Source: Climacteris rufus (Eukaryota > Chordata > Aves > Passeriformes > Climacteridae). From it: a stretch of DNA of 64,000 nucleotides. Position numbers and translations under genes: made by a program. A model generated the notes under the pieces. It was given only the letters and a program-made list of their open reading frames with translations, was not told where the DNA came from and ran no database searches. Location: contig VZRZ01002544.1 in the NCBI GenBank assembly GCA_013398175.1, positions 310,065 through 374,064 of the forward strand. The letters are read 5' to 3'. Each line of letters opens with the position of its first letter. Position 1 is the first letter of the stretch. This document shows positions 51,701-60,912 of the stretch, piece by piece.

Positions 51701-52196
51701 GTGTGCATACAGCTCTGCCTTCCAAAACAACCTGGTTCCTTACAGTATCCTTATGTTAGTAACACTCCTGTAAATCTACACTCCAAAAGTGCAGTTTCTG
51801 GAAATTGGCTGTTCAGATAGAGTGCCCAGACAAATGTCTGGGAAAGCAGTGCTCTCAAACAGGGAGGGTGTGAAGTGATGGCACTGGTGACACTCCAGGC
51901 AGGTGAGGGACAAGACATTCCCTACCTATGGAAGGTTTTCTCTTCTGCAAACTTAAAAAATGCCATTTCACAACGAGTGAAAACTAATAATTCTTTTTTT
52001 TTCTTTCCTTTAGTTTCCATTTGAAGACAATCTCTTCCAGTCCTTGTACTACCCTCTGCAGTCAAAGTTTCTGGATACAGTGCACACTTTATGTGGGAGA
52101 ATTCCACAAGTGTTTTTGAAACAAATTGAGAAAACTATGAAGAAGGTCTATGAAAATCGTGTCATTGTCTACTTGGGGGCCAACCACAGATACTAA
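34512..52196 (+). CDS. GXYLT2: GXYLT2, glucoside xylosyltransferase 2 (7 exons, N-terminus in gap)
   Basis: GXYLT2 is a GT8-family enzyme that adds the first alpha-1,3-xylose to O-glucose on Notch EGF repeats. It is a type II membrane protein of the secretory pathway. Visible exons: 34512-34564, 40436-40625, 40817-40948, 46837-47088, 48732-48855, 51170-51342 and 52014-52196. They give 368 residues in one frame, ending in TAA at 52194-52196. A Pro/Arg-rich stem opens the visible part. Then come HLAVVACGDRLEETLIMLKS (start of the catalytic fold), the metal-binding DXD motif in LLYVDTDVLFLRP (exon 4), HPFYGAAGLNSGVMLMNLTR, WGDQDLLNIIF (exon 5), and [16 protein letters not shown] with LHGNRGVYH (exon 6). 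The human protein is 443 aa; about 68 residues would fit in the gap. I choose GXYLT2 over GXYLT1 from exon sequence and neighbours. All donors are GT. GC3 alternates sharply between exons. Confidence 0.93.
34565..40435 (+). other. GXYLT2: GXYLT2 intron 1
   Basis: 5.9 kb. The first 500 bp belong to the CpG island; the rest is AT-rich with a poly(T) run near 39,930. No gene or clear mobile element is seen. Confidence 0.75.
40436..40625 (+). CDS. GXYLT2: GXYLT2 exon 2
   Basis: 190 bp. It begins KPGEQKAAKEPSAGQ, then enters the catalytic domain: MHLAVVACGDRLEETLIMLK and FHIFAEDSLKPEFEKK. The acceptor is ttcccag and the donor GTGAGT. Confidence 0.94.
40817..40948 (+). CDS. GXYLT2: GXYLT2 exon 3
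   Basis: 132 bp, 44 codons, phase 0 at both ends. It reads WPSSYTKKFEFNIYPITFSV and EWKKLFKPCAAQRLFLP. The acceptor is tttcag and the donor GTAAGG. The intron before it is only 191 bp. Confidence 0.94.
41417..41680 (+). other. Unidentified open frame with protein-like composition
   Basis: An uninterrupted frame of 87 codons runs from just after a TAG (41414-41416) to a TGA at 41678-41680. It contains stretches such as KLYYTYCHKLGEKESVDTDF and ELRTSIKNTVWVAVDWGDSS with mixed charged and hydrophobic residues, unlike the low-complexity frames nearby. It has no ATG at its start. It could be a fragment of a processed pseudogene or an old mobile element; I do not recognise it. Confidence 0.2.
45726..45761 (+). 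repeat. (AG)n microsatellite
   Basis: About 18 AG units interrupted once by a GG, in GXYLT2 intron 3. Probably length-polymorphic. Confidence 0.95.
46115..46441 (+). repeat. 161/165-bp direct duplication separated by a single N
   Basis: Bases 46115-46275 and 46277-46441 are the same sequence apart from one small difference near the end (cacttatgtg versus cacaaatgtaagtg), joined by one N at 46276. This is most simply two overlapping contig ends left unmerged rather than a real tandem repeat. Confidence 0.9.
46837..47088 (+). CDS. GXYLT2: GXYLT2 exon 4 (catalytic, DXD motif)
   Basis: 252 bp, 84 codons, phase 0 at both ends. It carries VDTDVLFLRP with the DXD metal site, APEHEVPRIGWYSRFARHPF and LNSGVMLMNLTRIRS. 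Of 84 codons, 79 end in G or C, unlike exons 3, 5 and 7. The acceptor is ccgcag and the donor GTGAGG. Confidence 0.95.
47170..47692. mobile_element. Probable solo LTR of an endogenous retrovirus
   Basis: A 523-bp block starts TGTAACAG and ends ATTTCA (TG...CA termini). It is flanked on both sides by AAGTT (47165-47169 and 47693-47697), a 5-bp target duplication. It differs in texture from the flanking intron, with CpG-rich sequence at its left end and CCAAT-like motifs. Orientation is unclear: TATAAATA reads on the minus strand (47402-47409) and TATAAAA on the plus strand (47569-47575). No internal viral genes are present. It lies in GXYLT2 intron 4, starting 82 bp after the donor. Confidence 0.6.
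48732..48855 (+). CDS. GXYLT2: GXYLT2 exon 5
   Basis: 124 bp reading LTWEEMLYPLYQKYKNYITW then GDQDLLNIIFYFNP. It includes the conserved WGDQD acceptor-site region of this GT8 subgroup. The acceptor is cctgcag and the donor GTAAGG. GC3 is about 49 percent. Confidence 0.94.
51003..51031 (+). repeat. G-rich run with G-quadruplex pattern
   Basis: Four runs of three or more G separated by short AAGGA or AA spacers, starting GGGGGGAAGGAGGGAAGG. It lies in GXYLT2 intron 5, about 140 bp before the exon 6 acceptor. Confidence 0.7.
51170..51342 (+). CDS. GXYLT2: GXYLT2 exon 6
   Basis: 173 bp reading [20 protein letters not shown], a cysteine-rich block, then SILHGNRGVYHDDKQPTF. The His in LHGNRG fits the third metal ligand of GT8 enzymes. 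GC3 is 54 of 57 codons. The acceptor is gggcag and the donor GTGAGT. Confidence 0.94.
52014..52196 (+). CDS. GXYLT2: GXYLT2 exon 7 (terminal, with stop)
   Basis: 60 codons plus TAA, reading FPFEDNLFQSLYYPLQSKFL, HTLCGRIPQVFLKQIEKTMK and ending near YLGANHRY. The last 15 or so residues differ from human while the rest is conserved. The acceptor is a long T-run followed by tttag. Confidence 0.94.
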   Translation, partial: FPFEDNLFQSLYYPLQSKFLDTVHTLCGRIPQVFLKQIEKTMKKVYENRVIVYLGANHRY

Positions 52197-55100
52197 CTGT
52201 AGCTCTCTTTTTACACAGAATTTTAAAGTCTTGCACTCCACTTCATGAAGGATGTAAGTGAAGAGCATGAACTCCTTTACTGGAATTCAGTATTTCTTTA
52301 TCCAATTTCCTAATAATCCTTGAAATACAAAAAGCAGGAAATCCTAGAAGCCTACTTAAGTTGTTGCTGAGAACAGCAGGAGAATCCTTTCTTTGTGGAG
52401 TACAGTTATGGCCTGCCTCCCCCCCAGTCCCTTACAGTTTAGGAATGTATTCCTTTGCTTGTGAATTGCATTAGGCACAGTCCAAGAATATTGTCAATGA
52501 AGAGTACAAAACCAGGTACTATTGATCCATTTTCCTCTTTGAGTGCCATTCCCTGCACAGTAACAGCAGTGTTCCACTGCCAGCCCTTCTCCCATCCCTG
52601 CCTTGGGAGACAGCCAGCGCTGCCCCTGACTCCCCTCTCCTGCTTTGCTGGAAACCTGGGGCATGGAAATGGTTCTGCCTGGCACTTTCATTCCTGGGAT
52701 CATAGAACACAGAGTCCTAGGATGGTTTGGGTTGGAAGGGACCATCATGGACATCTTGTTCCACCATGGGCAGGGACACCTTCCACCAGGCCAGGTTACT
52801 CCAAGCCCTGTCCAGCCCGGCCTTGAACAGTGCCAGGGATGGGGAAGTTGAGAGCTGTGTGCTGGGGTTATAATGAACAGCCTCAAAGTGAAAGAGGATA
52901 CAAGATGGCTTTGATGTTTATTTAAAATACTTCCTTTAGCTTAAATTTCCAAAGTATCACCTTGTGATATGCACAAAGAGCTTATTATTTAAATTGCAGT
53001 AGCTGAAAGGTGCTTGGGACCAATCCCTGGGGAACTGGAAGTGAGGACACTCCTACAGAGCAGCGATCCAAGAGCAGGCTCCCAGAGGGCATTTTCTAGG
53101 TGTAAGCCCCAAGGCTGTGTGTAGGAGTGCTTGAAGAAGCAGCAGAGAAAATGATCTTACTTTTCAAGTCTGTGCAGCAGAAAGCATTAGCCGTGGCTTG
53201 GAACTGCTCACTTTTGTATCCACCAGGCAAAGCAGGAGCGGGGTGAGCAGGGTGAGGTAATGAAGCTTCCCCCTAATGAAAGGAAAACTGGCACAGATAT
53301 CCTGTACATGTAGCATTCATTTATTAGAGATAAATGCTTGGGGTGTGTGGGCGAGGGAAAGGATATATTCCCAAAGTTAAACCAGCATTTCTGAAGCGTT
53401 GCAGTTTTGAGGCTTCTCCCCTATCCAGTCAGGACTGCTGCTGGGTTTCATAAGAAAACAGACTCCAGGAATCTCCTTTTATCTCTTGCATTCCTCTCTG
53501 CTTGTGTGGCAGCTGCTGAGAGGAGGGAAAACGCGACCTTGCTGCCATCCAGGCTGCCAGATAAGAGCCTGCCCAGGGGCTGGAGTGCCAAGGAGCCTTG
53601 CCCAGGGCCCGCAGGGTGTGAGGGGCTGTGGCACGGCTGGCAGGGAGCGGGGCTGCAGGAGGCAGCTGGGCAGGGGGTGAGGGACAGTGGCACTGCCAGG
53701 CCTCACAGACACCATGGGAACAGAAATTTTGTTTGCACCTCTGCTGCAGAGTGTAGTCCCAGGTTGATTAAACAGTGTGTTCTGGCTCCACCCCTTATCT
53801 CCAGTGCAGAGTGCCACGTGAGGGACAGAGGCAGCTCCACATCTGTCCTCACTGAAAGCCTGGCACCCAGAAAGTCATGTCAGCTTGGGCAGAGATGCCT
53901 TTCCAACTTGCCTTAGGATTGTCTATTTCAGCTGGAGTTTCACTTGCCAATTTAAACAGGAGTACACTTCTACCTACTGAGAGAAGTTGGAAATGTAACC
54001 CAAATGAGCATCGAAGGCTTCAGAAGCAGAAGGCAGAGAAAAGAAGGTTAAGCATGCTGATTTAAAAAGTTTAAAATTATATATGACAGGTAAACCTTTA
54101 GGCCAGCAATTCTGAGAGCTTGTATAAAGTATTAGCTTGCTTTTTGGTCTTTATTTTCAAGCATCAGGGTAAAGCTGACAGAGTTCTGACGAGGCTGGAG
54201 GAGCCACATGCTGGGCACACTGAATTCCTCATTTCCATGGTGTGTCCAAGGCACAGAAAGCTGCAGAGCAAAGTCTTGCTGCCCAGAGAGTTGCAGCCCC
54301 GGTGCTGAGGCTCTGGAGTTTGGGAGGCTGTGGTTGTGTAAGCTGTGATTCAGCAGAACCCTGCAACTACAGGCACATTCAAATGAAGGAGTGGAATTTG
54401 TTACAAAACAAAGGCATTATTGCATATGAACTGATTAGAGATTAGAGCACTGCTTTTTATGTTCACAGGAGGTGCTACACTTTGTTTAGGAAGAACTGTG
54501 TAATGTTCTCAACAGCTATTAAATATATGAAGTATTTGCTTTAACATGAAGGCTCTTGTTAATGTAATATCAGCTGGCAGGAAGAATGGGGAAGGTTCCC
54601 CCCTGCTGGGCTTTTCTGAGGAAAAAAGCAATAATTTGAGCACTCCAAAGTGTTTTAAAATAATTATGTAACTTTGTTCTTGTTAGAATTATTAATTTAT
54701 ATTTTACTACAGCTTGCAAAACCATGTTATATTTTAGTTTTAACAGTAGTTGATTGTAATATTCATCTTACTTAGAAACCAGTTTTAATTCATTTTGTAT
54801 TTCATACGTGTGGCTAATTCCTTGTTAATTAGCCATCATTTATCTTAATAATGGGATATGTAAATACTTGCAAAGACTTTATGTCCTTATTTCCCCTTCC
54901 ACTCCTGTATTTTAGTTATTTCCAAAGGCATAATGTACACCTTTGCTAATGTAACAGCTTTGAACAGTGTCATCATAGCGTGGGGGGAAACACAGCGCTT
55001 CTCTTCCAGTGCAAACTGGAAACTGCTCGGGGGTGTGTGCACAGGATGAGTCTGTGTGTGAAAAATGTCCCTTTCTCTGTCACTGAGCTGCTTGTGGATT

Positions 55101-55717
55101 TCTCTTTGACAAGTGCACTGATTGTTACAGCTCCCAAGGAGGCTGAGCAGTGCATTTCTGGGTTGAGGACGATGTCTTGGCTTATAGTACAAATAAATGA
55201 AATTTTAAGCAAGCTCTGTAATTTGCCAGTTTTCTTTTAAGTACAAGATTTTGTGCTGGTCTGGTTGGGATGGAGTTTTGTAGGCATTGTGTTATAGTGT
55301 GTGTGTATACAGGGTATGACAGCGTGGAACACAGATAAATGTTCCTCTTTTACAATTTTACTGTAGTGAGAGAGTCTGATATTGGATATAAAGAGACAAA
55401 TATATTTAACTTTCCCCAAAGTGCTCGTGTGTCAGGCTGCAGCTCCAGTTGTGTTATGGTGAGCATAGATCAGAACCTGCTCTCGAAGGAAAATGAAGTT
55501 TTACTCTTTACTGTCTCTACATTATGTTTTACTCTTTGGAGGTCACTTTAGCATCATTTCCCCTCCCTCCTTCTGTATTTTTGTGACACCCTTGCACAGT
55601 CACTGCTGTGCTGTCCTTGCTTTTGTCACCTCTGTGTGACAGCAGCTCCTGGGCCGTGTGTTCAGCTGAGCCCTGGTGCTGACACTGTTCCCAGCTGGGG
55701 GATGTGCTGGGAATAAA
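52197..55717 (+). other. GXYLT2: GXYLT2 3'UTR region, end not resolved
   Basis: The 3'UTR starts after the TAA. No AATAAA appears in the first 2.9 kb; ATTAAA variants occur near 53,766 and 54,523. The first AATAAA hexamers on the plus strand are at 55192-55197 and 55712-55717, with others near 56,014. I cannot tell which is used. A CR1 remnant lies at 52690-52850. Confidence 0.3.
52690..52850 (-). mobile_element. CR1-like LINE 3' fragment, reverse orientation
   Basis: Begins ggatcatagaacacagagtc, then ggtttgggttggaagggacc, gggcagggacaccttccac and cggccttgaacagtgccag. It lies about 500 bp after the GXYLT2 stop codon, so it is probably transcribed in the 3'UTR. Confidence 0.85.
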
Positions 55718-57724
55718 GCACAACTAACTGTAACATGTAAATCTTGACACTTATCAACTGTCAGAGAATCTTTTTCTCCTCTCTGTGAGGTGCAGTAAAA
55801 TATGATGGCAGTGAATAGACACTGAACACCTCCAGGGGTGGGATGGGGTGCAGCAGGAACAAGGATTGTCCCTCTGGAGGCTGGAAACTTCCCCCACTGC
55901 TCTGCAAGTGCTGGGATCAGACTGCACCTCTTGCTGGCTCGAGATAAGGAATTGCTGCTGGAGCTTCAAAAGAAAGAGCAATGTTTGGAAATTTTGCTTT
56001 CATTCTGGATAGGAATAAAAACCAAACTGTCAACACTTCCTTTGAAATGAAAATGGAGACAAAACACCAAAATGAGAATCAGCATTGAAGATGAACAAAG
56101 CACTTTGTTAATGTTTTCTTTTGAGCTAAAATATTGTGGTTTGACTTTTACATTTCTATATATGTACCTTTATTGCTGCTGTTACTTTGTGAAAACTACA
56201 TTATAGTCCTCAAATGTGTAACAATGTCTTACAATGAAAATACTTTTGGTAACACTGAAATAATGACACAGAAACAACACAGCCCCTTTTTTAAAAGACC
56301 TGTTGTAGAAATATCTTTTCCTGAATCCTTCTGAAAATGATAATTTTCAGGGTTAGAACTGTGCACAGCAGGTGCCTTCTCAGGGTACACACCTTGAATA
56401 AAAGATCTCCTTCCCATTCTGCCCAGTGCTTCCACAGGGCACCATGGTTTGAACAGAGGTTCCTCACACCTGGGGCTCCAGGTGAAAAAACAAGTCTGGT
56501 TTGAGTCTGGCTGATCCTGCAGTGTGTGGAGTGATCTGCAGGAAGCTGCTGTCCCAGGATATGCTGGGAGGAAGGTCTGAGAAAGCAGCTTGGAAAGAAA
56601 ACTGCACTGGCCAGTTTGCCATGTGCTCCTGGATTAGTAGGAGACAATCTGTGGGGACTTGCAGGAGGCAGTGGCTGAGCCAGGTAAGGCCTGGAATGTT
56701 TATCCCACTAACTATTCCTTGGGGTTTTTTTTATCTCCCTGTGGGCACTCTTTCAAAAGAAATACCAACTCCCACAAGTACCATTTTTCTGTTTTCAGCC
56801 TTTTTTTTTTTAAGGCACTGTGTGTGAGCTATTCTGATCTTTTGATACTCCCAAGGCTTCCAGATTTTTTAAAAACACACTAAAGATTTTTAGTCATTTT
56901 CTCAGAGGAGGGACATAACTTGTCTCGAAGTGGCTATGATATACTTTAAAGAAAAAACCAACTTTCCCCTCTGGATGGTTGAGAGATATATGATTTCTAG
57001 TGTCATGTTATTGTACCATACTCGAGTTTCTGCAGCTGTAAATTAAACCAAACCAAACAAAATCCCCACGCTCTGTTTGTAACTCCTTTGATGTGTATCG
57101 ATAGACAATATTTTCTGAAGAACTAAGTGGGTGTTGAAATATAAGATTGTTCTCATTTTCTTATTGCTCTCATTGGATTCTTCTACATCTCACTTGATGC
57201 TGTATTGAATTGCTACAGATTGTTTCAGAGCACAACAATCAATTTTGGTTAAAATGGGGTGGAAATACTTTACAAATTGCTGTCACACATCAGTGAAGGA
57301 AACTGCTTAATGTCAGGTTGGGTCAGGCATCTCCAGACACCTAATCTAAGCTTCATTACTCAGAGCAGAAGTATCTGCTGGTCTTACACCCCACGTAATT
57401 TTAATTATTGATCCATGCTCAGGGGTTGGGCAGTCTGTAACTCTCAAAAAATGTGTTTTGCAGAAGCTTAAATCTAAAATGTAAATCTTAATGAGGCTTT
57501 GTGGAAGTTTAGTGCAAGAAGAACAACTAAATGTGGATTGTAAAACAGTGTCTCATTGTTCTTTAGTTAAATGTTTAAACCACCACATCTTCCCCAACAA
57601 GGTGATTTTTAGCCTGGTTAGATCTCAGTGAATACTCTACAAGCAGGCTGGGAACTGACACCAAATGAAATCATCCTCTGTGTGTACATTTGCATTACAA
57701 GGTGTGTCAAATACCTTACAAGGA

Positions 57725-57812
57725 GTAATTATCATTTCTGTTTCATCAATGAAGAAGCTCAGGTGTGATTGCCTCACCCCTTTGCCTGAAATCACACAAC
57801 AAACCGATGATG
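57725..57812 (-). mobile_element. Possible MIR-like SINE remnant, reverse orientation
   Basis: The order attatcatttctg, atgaagaagctcagg, ttgcctgaaatcacacaac resembles the reverse complement of the MIR core (state-of-decay match). It has no tRNA head. It lies directly upstream of the CR1 at 57840. Confidence 0.4.
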
Positions 57813-57839
57813 AAACTACCTACACGTTTTTGTGTTCTA

Positions 57840-58285
57840 GGATTATACTTGAGGAGGGACACAAAGATGGTGAAGGGCCTGGAGGGGAAGCCTCGAGGGT
57901 GAGGGCACGTGGGCTGTTCAGCTTGGAGGAGACTGAGGGGAGACCTCCCTGGGGTCTTCAACATCCTCCTGAGGGGAGGTGGAGGGACAGGCGCTGATTC
58001 CTGCAGATTTTTCTTCAGTGCCAAGACTCGAGGGAATGACTTTAAGCTGTCTGGGAGGGTTAGGCTGGATATCAGGGAAGGTTCTTCCCTCCAGCGTGCT
58101 GGGCACTGCCCAGGCTCCCCAGGAAATGGGCATGGCCCTGAGGCTGCCAGAGCTCCAGGAGCTTGGACAACACTCTCAGGGACAGGGTGGGATTGTTGGG
58201 GTGTCTGTGCAGGGCCAGGGGTTGGACTCCGTGATCCCTGTGGGTCCCTTCTAACTCGGGATGTTCTGGGCTTCTGTGATCTTCT
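57840..58285 (+). mobile_element. CR1-like LINE 3' end, about 450 bp
   Basis: Reads the 3' part of CR1: gatggtgaagggcctggag, agactgaggggagacctc, gggagggttaggctggatat, cccaggctccccaggaaat, gggttggactccgtgatc, and the tail ttctgggcttctgtgat. It is the longest CR1 piece here and abuts the PPP4R2 CpG island. Confidence 0.9.
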
Positions 58286-58519
58286 TGAGAATAAAATGTG
58301 GACAGACACGTCCCTGCACCAACAGGGGCTTGGGGTGGGCGGGGGGAGCAGTCCCCCTCAGCCGGAAAGCGGGCACGAAGGTGTGAGAGCTCCCTGAAGA
58401 GCTGGGGCAGGAAGGGGGAAGGCCCCGTGTTCCCTTCCCTGAGTATCTGGATGGCGGGATCGCCTTGAGGAGGATGAAAACACCCAGTCGGGCAGTCGGC
58501 CGGACGCTGCAGCCGAGCC

Positions 58520-58547
58520 TTTCCCGCCGCCTTTCCCGCCGCCTTTC
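58520..58547. promoter_or_regulatory. Tandem E2F-like sites at the PPP4R2 promoter gap edge
   Basis: TTTCCCGCC occurs at 58520-58528 and 58532-58540, and a third copy starts at 58544 and is cut by the gap. The period is 12 bp. The motif matches the E2F consensus TTTSSCGC. It may be both a promoter element and the repeat that broke the assembly. Confidence 0.6.
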
Positions 58548-59232
58548 NNNNNNNNNNNNNNNNNNNNNNNNNNNNNNNNNNNNNNNNNNNNNNNNNNNNN
58601 NNNNNNNNNNNNNNNNNNNNNNNNNNNNNNNNNNNNNNNNNNNNNNNNNNNNNNNNNNNNNNNNNNNNNNNNNNNNNNNNNNNNNNNNNNNNNNNNNNNN
58701 NNNNNNNNNNNNNNNNNNNNNNNNNNNNNNNNNNNNNNNNNNNNNNNNNNNNNNNNNNNNNNNNNNNNNNNNNNNNNNNNNNNNNNNNNNNNNNNNNNNN
58801 NNNNNNNNNNNNNNNNNNNNNNNNNNNNNNNNNNNNNNNNNNNNNNNNNNNNNNNNNNNNNNNNNNNNNNNNNNNNNNNNNNNNNNNNNNNNNNNNNNNN
58901 NNNNNNNNNNNNNNNNNNNNNNNNNNNNNNNNNNNNNNNNNNNNNNNNNNNNNNNNNNNNNNNNNNNNNNNNNNNNNNNNNNNNNNNNNNNNNNNNNNNN
59001 NNNNNNNNNNNNNNNNNNNNNNNNNNNNNNNNNNNNNNNNNNNNNNNNNNNNNNNNNNNNNNNNNNNNNNNNNNNNNNNNNNNNNNNNNNNNNNNNNNNN
59101 NNNNNNNNNNNNNNNNNNNNNNNNNNNNNNNNNNNNNNNNNNNNNNNNNNNNNNNNNNNNNNNNNNNNNNNNNNNNNNNNNNNNNNNNNNNNNNNNNNNN
59201 NNNNNNNNNNNNNNNNNNNNNNNNNNNNNNNN
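58548..59232. other. Assembly gap (685 N) at the PPP4R2 promoter
   Basis: This run of N lies in the CpG island. It probably hides PPP4R2 exon 1, which should encode only about 11 residues plus the 5'UTR. Open frames that cross it are artefacts. Confidence 0.99.
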
Positions 59233-59898
59233 GGGGGAGCTGTGTCGCCGCGCTGAGGGGAAGACGGAGGTCCCTCAGACCCTGTGGGGGGAGCGCCCCT
59301 CTCTGAGGGCGACGGGTCGGCCCGCCGGGGTCCCCGCGCTGTGAGGAGGGGGTTGGTCGCTGGGGGACTGGGGTCCCACAGAGCGGGGAGGGCCCGGGGG
59401 TCGCTGTGGGGAAGCGGAGGGCAGAGCACCCGGTCCCGCTGCCCAGCGATCCTCAGGGCTGCGTGAGGAGGGTCAGTGACTCCTCGCGGCTCCAGCCCGG
59501 GGCTCCCCGGCCTGCCCGCCCCTTCCCCCTCGTTCCTGCCCCTTCCCCCGCATCCCGGCCCTGCCCGGACCTGTCCCCTTCTCCCTCCTCAGCCCTCTCT
59601 GTTCGGGGCTCAGCTTGAGGAAATTGGCCTCCTTCTGTGTCATAGCTGCTCCGAAGAAGTTGCAAATCAACTTTTGCTGCTCTGGTGCGTGCGGTTTCTC
59701 CACAGGAAAAATAATAAGTGTTTTCCAGGGCTGGGAAGCTGGTGGAGTTCGTGGGAACAGCCGGAGCAGGGTGTGAGAGCACGACAGTGTTTGTGTGGGA
59801 GCTGTACTGATAGTTAAAGCAAATCGCTGATTATTGTGAATTTTTGTTCTGTCCCGTCTTCTTTTACCATTCTTTTTGTGTCGTTCTCACGCCAACAG

Positions 59899-59980
59899 AT
59901 TTTGAGAAGAGAGGGAAGAAGGAAGTGTGCCCAATACTGGATCAGTTTCTTTGTCATGTTGCTAAGACTGGAGAGACGAT
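59899..59980 (+). CDS. PPP4R2: PPP4R2 coding exon 2 (protein phosphatase 4 regulatory subunit 2, partial gene)
   Basis: 82 bp: a split Asp codon, then [20 protein letters not shown] and AKTGET, then two bases (AT) of a Met codon. This matches residues about 12-39 of PPP4R2, with one Val-to-Ile change from the remembered human sequence. The acceptor is caacag and the donor GTAAGT. PPP4R2 binds the PP4 catalytic subunit and, with PPP4R3, directs dephosphorylation of targets such as gamma-H2AX and RPA2; it is also linked to centrosome maturation. Exon 1 is not visible (gap 58548-59232), and no later exon is seen up to base 64000, so the following intron is at least 4 kb. The location downstream of GXYLT2 agrees with vertebrate synteny. 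Confidence 0.92.
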
Positions 59981-60519
59981 GTAAGTGTGCCTGCTTCGGT
60001 GGTCCTCAGCTGTGGCTTAAAACAATTCTGCATTTTAAGTCAATGAGATTCTACCAGGATTCTTGTTTTGCCTGTAGGTTGCTTCAGTGAGCTAAATAAG
60101 CTTTCCTTAGTTGCCATTTAATTTTGGGTGGATTAGTTTGGTTTGCTGGTCGTTTTATCTAATGGGGGGAGAATTCTTGTACGGGCTGTGCTCTGGGGTG
60201 TCTGTCAGGTCTTACTGATCCGTTCAGCACAGTAAAACCTGTTGCTTTTCCTGGGTTTTAGAGAGATTCAGGTTTTGTAAGTGTCGAGTTCAGCTGCTGT
60301 TGCAGTGTCTGTGGTATAGTGTTGTACAACTGCGTTTGCAGCATCTAACTGTGTTATTTACATGAAGATACCAGCGGCTCAGATTATTTCTTTCTGGGCT
60401 CTGTAACCATCCTGTGATTGTGTCAGGGCTGCTGGTGGAGAGGGGAGAGTCTGGAGGTGCTTTCTGCACACGAGAGGCGTGGGAGCTCCTCTGAATCCCC
60501 GCGGTTATCCAGCTCGCAC

Positions 60520-60599
60520 GGGAGTTTCCCGTGTCCGGCGGTTCCCGGGAGGTTTCCCCGGAGATTTCCCGGTGGTTCCCCGGAGGTTTCCCCGCGGAG
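60520..60599 (+). repeat. Degenerate 11-13-bp GC-rich minisatellite (GGTTTCCCCGGA-like units)
   Basis: About six imperfect units such as ggttcccgggag, gtttccccggaga and gttccccggag follow one another in PPP4R2 intron 2. Some match kappa-B-like patterns, for example GGGAGTTTCC at 60520-60529. Confidence 0.7.
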
Positions 60600-60889
60600 C
60601 TGGGGCAGCGGGCGGGAGCGGCGCCGCTGCCGGGCTCGGGGTGCGCTGGTGACTTCCTTTGGAGCACAATTTGGCAGGAAGGGGAAAGGCTTTCCCGGCT
60701 GCCTTGCTGCAGCTGGCTCACTTTGTGGCTCCCGGGCTGTCTCCTTGTTTTTGAGGCCTAGTGCCAGACTCGGCTCCAGCAGGGGAGATGTGCTTTTACG
60801 AGTGTTTTGTGAGCAGCCACTGACCGTAGGGGCTTTGTTTGGGTTTCTAGAGTCCCTCTAACTTGTGAGAGGTTTGTAGGTTTTGGTCG

Positions 60890-60912
60890 TTTTCTTTTTT
60901 TTTTTTTTTTTT
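60890..60912 (+). repeat. Poly(T) tract
   Basis: An almost pure run of more than 20 T in PPP4R2 intron 2. No recognisable retroelement body is attached on the minus strand. Confidence 0.9.

Larger units (their letters stand above)
48856..52013 (+). other. GXYLT2: GXYLT2 introns 5 and 6
   Basis: Intron 5 (48856-51169) holds the G-rich run at 51003 and turns CpG-rich just before exon 6. Intron 6 is 51343-52013, with a T-rich 3' end. No gene or mobile element is seen. Confidence 0.7.
58320..59640 (+). promoter_or_regulatory. PPP4R2: CpG island and promoter region of PPP4R2
   Basis: GC-rich sequence flanks both sides of the 685-base gap. It lies immediately upstream of the PPP4R2 exon at 59899, so it is the expected promoter. 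No codons matching the start of PPP4R2 appear in the visible flanks, so the first exon is probably in the gap. Confidence 0.65.

Noticed and set aside
58251..59429. Minus-strand open frame of 392 codons across the 58.5-kb gap
   Set aside because: Most of it is N; the rest is CpG island and CR1 tail with no protein family features.
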